The position numbers and the translations under genes were made by a program. Of a stretch of 25,784 bases of DNA, positions 15,894 through 23,049 are shown piece after piece (within the stretch, counting starts at the first letter, position 1; every line of letters starts with the position of its first letter). This DNA is from DASRHG01 sp035650655 (GTDB lineage Bacteria; Desulfobacterota; Binatia; DP-6): contig DASRHG010000081.1 in assembly GCA_035650655.1 (NCBI GenBank), positions 1-25,784 of the forward strand, in the 5' to 3' direction. The notes beneath the pieces are model-generated. The model saw only the letters and a list, made by a program, of their open reading frames with translations, ran no database searches and was not told the origin of the DNA.

Positions 15894-15902
15894 GCGCCGG
15901 GC

Positions 15903-15931
15903 GTTATCGCGCACTCGCTCCACGCGGACAA
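15903..15931 (-). promoter_or_regulatory. Promoter of murI
   Basis: On the minus strand, TTGTCC (15931-15926), 17 bases, GATAAC (15908-15903), nine bases to ATG 15893. The -35 end touches the palindrome at 15930-15949. Confidence 0.5.
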
Positions 15932-15949
15932 GCGCGCGCTCGCGCGCTT
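15930..15949. promoter_or_regulatory. 20-base palindrome, candidate operator or enhancer site
   Basis: Nine-base arms AAGCGCGCG and CGCGCGCTT around a two-base centre. It abuts the murI -35 and lies about 125-145 bases before the predicted sigma-54 transcription start of the 16080 gene, a usual distance for an activator site. A second inverted repeat, CGTCGCC-AAC-GGCGACG, lies at 15957-15973. The sequence is low-complexity GC, so chance is a real possibility. Confidence 0.3.
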
Positions 15950-16047
15950 CCGCACGCGTCGCCAACGGCGACGGCCGGCGCGCGCTGCTGCACGCGCTCC
16001 CGACGACGCGCGGCCGCCGCCCGCGCGCCCGCCTTCGCCGTCGCACC

Positions 16048-16062
16048 TGGCACGCGCCTTGC
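16048..16062 (+). promoter_or_regulatory. Sigma-54 (RpoN) promoter of the secreted modular protein
   Basis: TGGCACG-CGCC-TTGC matches the consensus TGGCACG-N4-TTGC at every conserved base, with the invariant GG (16049-16050) and GC (16061-16062) exactly ten bases apart. The start site should be near 16074, six bases before ATG 16080. Confidence 0.65.
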
Positions 16063-16079
16063 GCGCTTTCGCTCGCGCG

Positions 16080-18062
16080 ATGGAGGGGGTTCGTAGGCTG
16101 CGCCGCCCGCTCCTGCTCCTGGCGCTCGCGTGCCTGAGCGCGCCGCGCGCGGCCGCCCAGGTGCGGTACGACGCGTGCGAGGCACGTCCCGACGTCACCT
16201 TCCTCCCCTACTCGGACCTCTCCCACGTCGCCGGCGCGACGCTCGAGCCCGGCGAGCCGGTCCCGACGTGCGCCGCGGGCGGCTTCGCGCACTCCGTCTG
16301 GTACGCGATGACGCCGCCCCGCGCGGGCGTCTACCTCTTCTCGACCTGCGGGAGCGACTTCGACACGACGCTCCAGATCTACGGCGAGCCCTTCTTCCCG
16401 TCGTGCGAGGGCCTCACGCCGCGGCCCGGCGGATGCAGCGCGGACAGCGACCTCTGCGGGCCGGGCTCGCGGCAGTCCGCCGTCCTCGTGCGCCTGCCGT
16501 CGGCGGTGCCGGGCCTCACGACGGCGCAGGTGGGCAGCGTCGGACCGGCCGCCGGCACGCTGCGCTTCAACATGTCGCTCGTCCCCGAGGCGCTGAACGA
16601 CGGCTGCCCCGCCGCGCGCGTCGTCAACCATCCCGTCTTCCGCGACGTCCTCGACATGGCGAACGCGACCGGCGGCGAGACCGCGGACCGCACGTTCCTC
16701 TCCCGCTGCGGCGCCGCCGGCAGCGTCGACCTCGGCGCCTCGCCGCACTCGGTCTGGTACCTCTACCGCGCCGCGCGCGCGGGCCCGGTCGCGATCGACA
16801 CGCGCGGGACGACGACCGCGATCGTCGTCGCGGTCTTCAACGAGACGCCGGCGGGCTGCGGGCGGCTCGGCTCGCGCGCCGGGTGCGCCGCGAACCGCCC
16901 GGTCGTGTTCGACGCGGTCGCCGGCCGCAGCTACCGCATCCTCGTCGTCACGCCGACGGCCGTGCCGCCCGACGTCCTCGTCTTCCGCCTGACCGGTCCG
17001 AACACGCCGCCGGTCGCGACCGCCGCCGCGACGGCACGCATCGCACCCGGCACGCGCGGCGCGCTCGACGCACGGCGGAGCCGCGATCCGGACGGTGATC
17101 CGCTCACGTTCGCGTGGACGCAGACCGCGGGACCGCCCGTCGTGCTGAGCGACCCGGGCGCGGCGAGCGTCGGGTTCACCGCCCCGGTCGTGCGCACGAA
17201 CACGACGCTCCGCTTCCAGGTGAGCGTCGGCGACGGCGCCGCCACCTCGGTCGCGACCGCGAGCGTCCTGGTGGACGTCTCGCTCGACGACCCCGATCGG
17301 GACGGCGTCCCCGCCGCGCGCGACCGCTGTCGGGGCACGCCGCCCGGCGCGCCGGTCGATGCCGACGGCTGCTCGTGCAGCGACACGGGCCACGCCGACT
17401 GCGCGGCGCTCGGGACCCCGTGCACGCCGGGAAGCTGCGATCCCGCGACGGGTGCCTGCGTCGTCGCGCCGGCGCCGCGCGGCGCCCCGTGCACGGAGGA
17501 CGGCGACCTCTGCACCGACGACGTCTGCGACGGCGCCGGCAGCTGCGGCCACCTCCCCGTCGACTGCGCGCGCGCCTGCCGCGACGACGGCTGCGACCCG
17601 ACGACCGGCGCGTGCGTCGGGAGCCCCCTCGCGCCGGGCACGCGCTGCGCCGACGACGGCAATCCCTGCACCGACGACGTGTGCGACGGCACCGGGACGT
17701 GCAGGCACGACGCGGTCGACTCCTTCCCGGGCGCCACCTGCCGCCTCGACGACCTGGCCGGCACCTTCGCGGCCGCCGAGCAGGTGGGCACGCGGGCGAC
17801 GCGCCGGCTCGAGCGCCTCCTCGCCACGGCGCGCGTCGGCATCACGACCGCGGACGCGTTCGCGACGGTCGGGGACCGCGCCCGCGCCGCCCACCGCCTG
17901 AAGCGCGCGTCGCGCGCGCTGCGCGCGTTCGCGCGCGGCGTGGCGCGGCTCGAGACGAAGCACCTCCTCTCCTCGGAGGACACCGGGCACCTGCTCGACC
18001 TCGCGGGCGACGTCGAGGCGCGGATCCGGGCGCTCCGGACGAAGCTCAGAGCCAGGCGGTGA
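16080..18062 (+). CDS. Secreted modular protein: PPC-like domains, PKD-like domain, Cys-rich repeats
   Basis: 660 residues. The signal peptide is MEGVRRLRRPLLLLALACLS with probable cleavage after PRAAA. Two related beta-rich units follow (about 30-185 and 190-325), each with an HSVWY motif (FAHSVWYAMTPPRAGVYLF and SPHSVWYLYRAARAGPVAI), resembling bacterial PPC domains. Residues about 328-402 form a PKD/K319L-like domain (DPDGDPLTFAWTQTAGPPV). DDPDRDGVPAARDRC is a thrombospondin-type-3-like calcium motif. Residues about 415-560 carry some 20 cysteines, with two copies of a module of about 50 residues: CDPxTGACV, then DGxxCTDDVCDGxGxC. The last 95 residues are helical and basic. There is no enzyme motif; adhesion or surface structure is a guess. 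No Shine-Dalgarno sequence precedes the ATG. The end overlaps convergent engB by 17 bases. Confidence 0.85.
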   Translation: MEGVRRLRRPLLLLALACLSAPRAAAQVRYDACEARPDVTFLPYSDLSHVAGATLEPGEPVPTCAAGGFAHSVWYAMTPPRAGVYLFSTCGSDFDTTLQIYGEPFFPSCEGLTPRPGGCSADSDLCGPGSRQSAVLVRLPSAVPGLTTAQVGSVGPAAGTLRFNMSLVPEALNDGCPAARVVNHPVFRDVLDMANATGGETADRTFLSRCGAAGSVDLGASPHSVWYLYRAARAGPVAIDTRGTTTAIVVAVFNETPAGCGRLGSRAGCAANRPVVFDAVAGRSYRILVVTPTAVPPDVLVFRLTGPNTPPVATAAATARIAPGTRGALDARRSRDPDGDPLTFAWTQTAGPPVVLSDPGAASVGFTAPVVRTNTTLRFQVSVGDGAATSVATASVLVDVSLDDPDRDGVPAARDRCRGTPPGAPVDADGCSCSDTGHADCAALGTPCTPGSCDPATGACVVAPAPRGAPCTEDGDLCTDDVCDGAGSCGHLPVDCARACRDDGCDPTTGACVGSPLAPGTRCADDGNPCTDDVCDGTGTCRHDAVDSFPGATCRLDDLAGTFAAAEQVGTRATRRLERLLATARVGITTADAFATVGDRARAAHRLKRASRALRAFARGVARLETKHLLSSEDTGHLLDLAGDVEARIRALRTKLRARR

Positions 18063-18618
18063 GGACGCGCCAGAGGGCCTCGCGTCCGTCGCCGGTCCGC
18101 GCCGAGCAGGCGACCACGGGCAGGCCCGCGCACCGCGCGGCGAGCGCGGCCCGGGCGCGCGCGGCTTCCGCGCGGCCGAGCTTGTCGGCCTTCGTCGCCA
18201 CGACCGCCGCCGGGCGGCCGACGTGCGCGAGGAACGCGAGCAGGTCCTCCTCCTCGCGCCCGAGCCCGCGACGCGCGTCGACGAGCACGACGACGCCCCG
18301 GAGCGTCGGCCGCGTCGCGAGGTAGCTTTCGACGAGCGGCCCCCACGCCCGGCGCTCGGCCTCGGGGCCGACGGCGAACCCATAGCCGGGGAGGTCGACG
18401 AGCAGGAAGCGGTCGTTCACGAGGAAGAAGTTCATCTGCCGCGTCCGGCCCGGACTCCGGCTCGTATGGGCGAGGCCACGGCGCCCGAGGAGGCTGTTCA
18501 GGAGCGACGACTTCCCGACGTTCGAGCGGCCGGCGAGCGCGATCTCGGGCGGCCCCGGGGGCGGCTCGCCGCCGGGGACGGCGACGGCCGTGACGAAGCG
18601 CGCCCGCTCGACCTTCAT
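18046..18618 (-). CDS. engB: Ribosome biogenesis GTPase EngB (YihA/YsxC)
   Basis: 190 residues, normal length. Small GTPase needed for large ribosomal subunit assembly. G1 is GRSNVGKSSLL (30-40), the switch region is TSRSPGRTRQMNFF, G3 is VDLPGYGFA, G4 is ATKADK and G5 is ACSARTG. Start ATG 18618 lies 40 bases after the SRPBCC gene stop on the same strand, with no promoter or Shine-Dalgarno sequence visible, so the two may be cotranscribed. The 3' end overlaps the convergent secreted-protein gene by 17 bases. Confidence 0.96.
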   Translation of the reverse strand: MKVERARFVTAVAVPGGEPPPGPPEIALAGRSNVGKSSLLNSLLGRRGLAHTSRSPGRTRQMNFFLVNDRFLLVDLPGYGFAVGPEAERRAWGPLVESYLATRPTLRGVVVLVDARRGLGREEEDLLAFLAHVGRPAAVVATKADKLGRAEAARARAALAARCAGLPVVACSARTGDGREALWRVLTAWL

Positions 18619-18658
18619 GCGGCCCCGCGCGGACGGTGCGGCGCGGCGCCCGGGCCGC

Positions 18659-19279
18659 TCACCCGGCTTCGCGCGTCTCGTGCGCGGGGGTCAGCCCGAG
18701 CGCCTTGTTCACGGCGCGCACCGTCGTCAGGTACTGCTCGCGGAGCGCGCCCTTCTGGAGCGACTCGACGAGCATCGGCGCCTTGTCCTTGCTCGTCTCG
18801 CTGAAGTCGAGGATCGTGCCCTTGTTGTCCGGCGCCGCGGTGAACTTGAGCTCCGACTTCATGTCCGCGAGCTTGAAGTCGATCGTCTCGGTCGTGATGC
18901 GGTGCTCGGCCGGATACATCGTGTACCTGATGCGGATGTTCTGCACCTTGAAGCCGGGCGGGAGGATGTCGAGCTTGCCGACGACGTCGATCGTCTTCGT
19001 GTTGCCCTGATCCTCGAGGACCTCGGACTTGAGGACGTTGTCCGGCGCGTACTCCTTGAGGCGCTCGGGATGCGAGTACGCCTCGAACACCTTGTCGAGC
19101 GGCGCGTCGAACTTCGTGACGAAGCTCACGTGCCACGTGTCGCCCGACTTCGTGATGCTCTCCGACACGATCTCCTTCGCCGGGCCGTACGCCGCCTGCT
19201 GCACCCGACGGTACGACACGCCGAGGTAGATCACCACGGCCAGGACGACGATCGCCAAGACGGCGAGGATTGCTTTCAT
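18659..19279 (-). CDS. Membrane-anchored SRPBCC (START-like) domain protein
   Basis: 206 residues. One N-terminal transmembrane helix (MKAILAVLAIVVLAVVIYLG) is followed by a domain facing out of the cytoplasm. It reads WHVSFVTKFDAPLDKVFEAYSHPERLKEY and later alternates strands up to a long C-terminal helix (APMLVESLQKGALREQYLTTVRAVNKALG). The FDAPLDKVFEAYSHPER pattern is typical of SRPBCC polyketide-cyclase/lipid-binding folds, which hold hydrophobic ligands. The ligand is unknown. It uses more Lys than its neighbours, which fits an exported domain. The start ATG 19279 has no Shine-Dalgarno sequence but a promoter-like pair ends six bases before it. Confidence 0.8.
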   Translation of the reverse strand: MKAILAVLAIVVLAVVIYLGVSYRRVQQAAYGPAKEIVSESITKSGDTWHVSFVTKFDAPLDKVFEAYSHPERLKEYAPDNVLKSEVLEDQGNTKTIDVVGKLDILPPGFKVQNIRIRYTMYPAEHRITTETIDFKLADMKSELKFTAAPDNKGTILDFSETSKDKAPMLVESLQKGALREQYLTTVRAVNKALGLTPAHETREAG

Positions 19280-19285
19280 GCGCGC

Positions 19286-19315
19286 GTCTTACCCGAATGC
19301 CGGCGCGGGGCACAA
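19286..19315 (-). promoter_or_regulatory. Promoter of the SRPBCC gene
   Basis: On the minus strand, TTGTGC (19315-19310), 18 bases, TAAGAC (19291-19286), six bases to ATG 19279. It lies wholly in the 49-base gap after the glycosyltransferase gene. Confidence 0.4.
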
Positions 19316-19328
19316 GGACGGGGACCCG

Positions 19329-20045
19329 TCAGCGGCCGGGCGCGGCGACGAGGACGCGCACGACCGTCGCGACGATCCGGAGCGTGTCGCGCCAGGGCCG
19401 GAAATGGCTCACGCGCTCGGCGATCGGCGGGTAGTGGACGCGGACCGGGACGCCGACGAGCGGCATCCCGACGCGGGCGGCGAGGAGCAGCACCTCGGTC
19501 TCGAAGTCGTAGCGGAGCCCGCGCGTGCCGAGCGCGAGCGTCGCCGCGACCGGGTAGACGCGGAACCCCGACTGCGTGTCGGGGAGGCGCCGTCCGGCGA
19601 GCGCCCGCAGCAGGCGGTCCGAGAGCCAGTTGCCGAAGCGGTTCGCGCGCTTGATCGCGTGCCCGGTCTTCCGCCGCTCGCCGACGACGATCGCCGCGGG
19701 GGTCGCGTCCGAGGCGGCGAGCAGGCGCGGGATCTCGTCGGGGAGGTGCTGCCCGTCGGCGTCGAGCGTGAGCGCGCGCGCGATGCCGCGCGCGGCGAGC
19801 GCGCGGAGCCCCGTGCCGAGCGCCGCGCCCTTGCCGCGGTTCGCGGCGTGGCGGACCACCTCCGCGCCCGCCGCCGCCGCGACCGCGGCGGTCGCGTCGG
19901 CCGAGCCGTCGTCGACGACGAGGACGGTCGCGCAGTGGAGCCGCGCGCCGGCGACGACCGCACCGACGGTCGCGGCGGCGTCGTACGCGGGCACGAGCGC
20001 CGCGACGTCACCGCGCGGGGACGCGGGCGGCCCGGCGGCGGTCAA
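19329..20045 (-). CDS. Family 2 glycosyltransferase (DPM/DPG-synthase-like)
   Basis: 238 residues if started at TTG 20045. It is a GT-A fold: VAALVPAYDAAATVGAVV (13-30), VLVVDDGSADAT (41-52), NRGKGAALGTGLRAL, and the metal-binding LTLDADGQHLPDEIPRLL (93-110), then GNWLSDRLLRALAGRRLPDTQSGFRVYP. These are features of polyprenyl-phosphate sugar transferases related to dolichyl-phosphate mannose synthase. There is no membrane domain, so it resembles the short soluble type. The start is uncertain. The reading frame continues without a stop into the end of the broken radical SAM gene upstream, so a fused product is possible. TTG 20045 overlaps a TGA in another frame (TTGA), as expected if the radical SAM gene once stopped there. 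Confidence 0.82.
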   Translation of the reverse strand: MTAAGPPASPRGDVAALVPAYDAAATVGAVVAGARLHCATVLVVDDGSADATAAVAAAAGAEVVRHAANRGKGAALGTGLRALAARGIARALTLDADGQHLPDEIPRLLAASDATPAAIVVGERRKTGHAIKRANRFGNWLSDRLLRALAGRRLPDTQSGFRVYPVAATLALGTRGLRYDFETEVLLLAARVGMPLVGVPVRVHYPPIAERVSHFRPWRDTLRIVATVVRVLVAAPGR

Positions 20046-20991
20046 GACGCGAGCGCGGCGGACGCCGCCCGCGCGGGGGCCGTACGCGCGCCGGAACGCG
20101 CGTTCGAGGATCTCCGGCGAGAGCCCGTGCGGCACGAAGACCCAGTGCATCGCGTTCATCCGCTCCCAGTCCTCGACGAAGCGGCCGTGCTCGCGGACGG
20201 TCGCGTACGACGGCGTCCCCGGGTACGGCGTGAACTTCGTGATCTGCACGAGGTCGAGGGGCGCCGTGCGGAGGAAGGCGATCGTCTCCTCCAGGCTGTC
20301 CTCGCTCTCCGTCGGATGCGCCATCATGAGGAGGCCTTTCGTCCGGATGCCGGCCGCCCGCGTGCGCCGGAGCGTCTCGAGCATCCGGGGATGGGCACCT
20401 CGCGCTTCACGACGTCGAGGACGCGCTGCGAGCCCGACTCGGTGCCGTACGCGATCTGCCAGCACCCCGCGCGCCGCACGTGCGCGAGCGTCGGCGCGTC
20501 GAGGAGGTTCGGGTGGCCGTTGCGGCTCCACGTGAAGCGGAGCCCCGCCTCGAGGAAGCGCTCGCACGGCTCGACGACGCGGCGCCGGCTCACGGTGAAG
20601 AGGTCGTCGTAGAAGAGGACGTGGCGGACCCCGAGCGCGTCGAGCCGGCGGCAGAGCCGCAGCACGTAGCCGACGCCGTGGAGCCGCCCGCGGCGGCCCG
20701 ACGTCGAGCGGTCGCAGAACGTGCACGAGAGCGGGCAGCCGCGGGAGGTGACGAGGCTCGCGACGGGCGTCGCCCGGTAAGCGCCGCCACCCGGCGCGCC
20801 ACCTCGTCGACGGGCGTCCCCGTCCGCTTCCCGTCGACGAGGTGCACGCGATGGTCCGCCTCGCGCATGACGGCCGCGAGGACGAGCGTGCCGACGCCGG
20901 GCATCTCCTCCTCGCCCTCGCGCACGCGGTCCATCGCGCGGTCCCAGCACACGTAGGGCGGCTCGACCAAGACGACGGTCCGGCGCGACAC
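20046..20991 (-). pseudogene. B12-binding radical SAM protein, broken by a deletion and frameshift
   Basis: Three frames must be joined to read it. From GTG 20991 the first frame gives a B12-binding-domain start (TVVLVEPPYVCWDRAMDRVR, then VHLVDGKRTGTPVDEVARRV). At about 20788 it switches to a frame with TPVASLVTSRGCPLSCTFCD, the radical SAM C-x3-C-x2-C cluster, and NGHPNLLDAPTLAHVRRAGC. At 20387-20390 it switches again to MLETLRRTRAAGIRTKG and LDLVQITKFTPYPGTPSYAT. Only about 72 codons precede the cluster domain; roughly 100 residues of the B12 domain seem missing at the first junction. The second junction is a single-base loss in a run: GGGG where GGGGG would restore the frame. Genuine decay fits better than random error because neighbouring genes are intact, but an assembly fault is possible. 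Confidence 0.78.
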
Positions 20992-21000
20992 GCCGCGGCG

Positions 21001-21029
21001 TATATACCACCCGCGCCCGCCGGTGAAAG
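21001..21029 (-). promoter_or_regulatory. Promoter of the radical SAM gene
   Basis: On the minus strand, CTTTCA (21029-21024), 17 bases, TATATA (21006-21001), nine bases to GTG 20991. The -10 is the most AT-rich hexamer in the region; the -35 is weak. Confidence 0.4.
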
Positions 21030-21052
21030 CCCGCGAGGACGCAGCCGCGCGC

Positions 21053-22603
21053 CTACGCGCGCGCGATCGTGCCGAGCGCCGCGGCGAGCCGCTCGACGTC
21101 GGGTCCGAGCGGGCGGTCCTCGAGGAGCGGCGGCACGAGCGCCCGCACGGCCGCGTGCACGCGTGCCGTCCCGGCGCCGAGCCGCGCGACGCCCGCGACC
21201 TCGACCGCCTCGGCCGCCGCGAGCAGCTCGATCGCGACCACGCGGCGCGCGTTCTCGAGGAGCCGCCGCGCGTGCCGCACCCCGACGCTGCCCATGCCGA
21301 CGACGTCCTGGTTGTTCGCGTTCGTCGGCACCGAGCCGAGGCTCGTCGGGTGCGCGAGGACGGCGTCGTCCGCGACGGTCGAGCTGGCGCAGTACTGGAG
21401 CCCCATGAGCCCGCTCCGGACGCCGACGCGGTCGCGGATCAGGAACGGCGGGAGGCCGCCGTTCGTCGCCGGGTCGAGCAGGCGGGCGAGGCGGCGCTCG
21501 GAGAAGAGGGCCACCTCCGCGAGGGCGACCTTCAGGTGGTCGACGGCGAGCGCGACCGGCTGCCCGTGGAAGTTCCCGGCGTGGAGGACGGCGTGCTCCT
21601 CGGGGAAGAACGTCGGGTTGTCGGTGACGGCGTTCACCTCGACGGCGACGACGTCGCGGACGTGGGCGACGGTGGCGCGGACGGCGCCCAGCACCTGCGG
21701 GATGCACCGCAGCGTGTACGCGTGCTGCACGGGCGCGCGGCGGCCGTTCGTCGCCCCGTCGTCGACGGGCGCGTCGCCCACCTGCGCGCTCCCCTCGACG
21801 AGCGCCCGGAGATGCGCGGCCGTCGCCGCCTGACCCGCGTGCGGGCGGGCGGCGTGGACGCGCGCGTCGAACGCCTCGCGGTGTGCGCCGAGCGCCTCGA
21901 GGACGAGCGCGGCCGCCGCTTCCGCCGCGGCCACGAGCTCCTCGGCGCCGAGGACGAGGAGCGCCGCGTGGGCCGTCTCGCAGGACGTCCCGTTCATCAG
22001 CGCGAGCGCCTCGCGTCCCTCGAGCACGAGCGGCGCGACGCGCGCCGCGCGGAGCGCCTCGGCCGCCGGGACGACGCGGCCCCGCCACTCGACCTCGCCC
22101 TCGCCGATGAGTGCGAGCGCCACGTGCGCCAGCTCGACGAGGTCGCCGCTCGCGCCGACCGACCCCGTCTCCGGGACCACGGGATGGATGCCCGCGTTCA
22201 GGCAGTCGAGGAGCGTCTCGACGACGACGGGTCGGACCGCCGAGCGGCCCTGGGCGAGCGAGAGGGCGCGGACCGCCATGGTCGCACGCACGACGTCGCG
22301 CGGGTGCGGTGCGCCGAAGCCCGTCGCGTGGCTGCGGACGAGGTTTCGCTGGAAGCGTGCCGCGTCCGCGGCCGGGACCGCGCGGTCGCAGAGCGGCCCG
22401 CAGCCCGTGTTGAAGCCGTAGATCGTCCGCCCCGTGCCCGCGAGCGCGGCGAGCTGGCGGTGGCTCGCGAGGAGACGGTCGCGCACCCCCATGCCGAGCG
22501 CGACGGGCGCGCCCGCGGCGATCGCCCCCAGCGCGTCGAGCTCGAGCGGCGCCGGCGGCGCGAGCAGGATCGCGGCTTCGGCCGGCTGCGGGACGGCGTG
22601 CAC
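21053..22603 (-). CDS. MIO-type aromatic amino acid lyase (HAL/PAL/TAL family), not clearly HutH
   Basis: 516 residues from GTG 22603. The self-made MIO cofactor motif is A151-S152-G153 in GSVGASGDLVELAH. YGFNTGCGPLCD carries the catalytic Tyr loop, and NLVRSHATGFG is like histidine lyase. However, TNANNQDVVGMGS has Q432-D433 where HutH enzymes have QE (the Glu that fits histidine). NQDVV is the form seen in phenylalanine and tyrosine lyases and aminomutases. No hutU, hutI or hutG is nearby. The product is therefore an aromatic amino acid lyase or aminomutase of uncertain substrate. The frame is open to TTG 22639. GTG 22603 fits the family length and follows TAAGCG by seven bases. It is divergent from the BamE-like gene. 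Confidence 0.88.
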   Translation of the reverse strand: MHAVPQPAEAAILLAPPAPLELDALGAIAAGAPVALGMGVRDRLLASHRQLAALAGTGRTIYGFNTGCGPLCDRAVPAADAARFQRNLVRSHATGFGAPHPRDVVRATMAVRALSLAQGRSAVRPVVVETLLDCLNAGIHPVVPETGSVGASGDLVELAHVALALIGEGEVEWRGRVVPAAEALRAARVAPLVLEGREALALMNGTSCETAHAALLVLGAEELVAAAEAAAALVLEALGAHREAFDARVHAARPHAGQAATAAHLRALVEGSAQVGDAPVDDGATNGRRAPVQHAYTLRCIPQVLGAVRATVAHVRDVVAVEVNAVTDNPTFFPEEHAVLHAGNFHGQPVALAVDHLKVALAEVALFSERRLARLLDPATNGGLPPFLIRDRVGVRSGLMGLQYCASSTVADDAVLAHPTSLGSVPTNANNQDVVGMGSVGVRHARRLLENARRVVAIELLAAAEAVEVAGVARLGAGTARVHAAVRALVPPLLEDRPLGPDVERLAAALGTIARA

Positions 22604-22610
22604 GAGGCGA

Positions 22611-22639
22611 CGCTTACCGGATGGCTCGCGGGCGCGCAA
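22611..22639 (-). promoter_or_regulatory. Promoter of the aromatic amino acid lyase
   Basis: On the minus strand, TTGCGC (22639-22634), 17 bases, TAAGCG (22616-22611), seven bases to GTG 22603. The alternative TTG start at 22639 would be the -35 itself. Confidence 0.4.
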
Positions 22640-22662
22640 ATTCCGTCCGTCGGCGGCGCCAA

Positions 22663-22691
22663 TTGCCGGAGGTGCGGAAGCTTGCTACGGA
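22663..22691 (+). promoter_or_regulatory. Promoter of the BamE-like lipoprotein gene
   Basis: TTGCCG (22663-22668), 17 bases, TACGGA (22686-22691) with a preceding TGC. It leaves a leader of about 16 bases that holds AAGGA seven bases before ATG 22714. Confidence 0.5.
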
Positions 22692-22713
22692 GCGCCCGAC
22701 CAAGGAAGGACGC

Positions 22714-23049
22714 ATGCCTCGAGGACGCCTCGCGCTCGCGTTCGCGAGCGCCTCCGCCGTCGCGCTCGGCGCCGCGTGTCACGGGCCGGTCGTCGCGCAC
22801 GACCGCCTCTTCGTCGCCGAGGACCCGCACGCGAAGCTCAAGAAGGTGCCGGCGAAGACCGTGAAGCTGATCGAGCAGGGCGCGGTCGAGCCCGGCATGA
22901 CCCGCGAGCAGGTCCTGATGGCGCTCGGCTACCCGCCCGCGCACCGGACGCCGGCGCTCGAGGCGTCGCCGTGGCACTACTGGCAGAACCGCTGGCATCA
23001 ATTCCTCGTCGTCTTCGACGGCACCAGGGTCGTCCGCGTCCAGCCCTGA
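22714..23049 (+). CDS. Small lipoprotein with BamE/SmpA-like domain
   Basis: 111 residues. The signal sequence MPRGRLALAFASASAVALGA ends before AC22, a likely lipid-modified Cys although the lipobox is loose. After a linker, VEPGMTREQVLMALGYPPAHR and WHYWQNRWHQFLVVFDGTRVVRVQP follow the BamE/SmpA (OmlA) pattern of a helix-turn (GMT.EQV...LG.P) then beta strands ending in a W/F-rich, Gly-turn hairpin. BamE itself supports the outer-membrane beta-barrel assembly machine, but many small lipoproteins share this fold, so the role is open. ATG 22714 has AAGGA seven bases upstream. The next gene overlaps its 3' end. Confidence 0.8.
   Translation: MPRGRLALAFASASAVALGAACHGPVVAHDRLFVAEDPHAKLKKVPAKTVKLIEQGAVEPGMTREQVLMALGYPPAHRTPALEASPWHYWQNRWHQFLVVFDGTRVVRVQP

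Noticed and set aside
21053..22603. Annotation as histidine ammonia-lyase HutH
   Set aside because: The histidine-recognising Glu is replaced (NQD), and no other hut gene is present.
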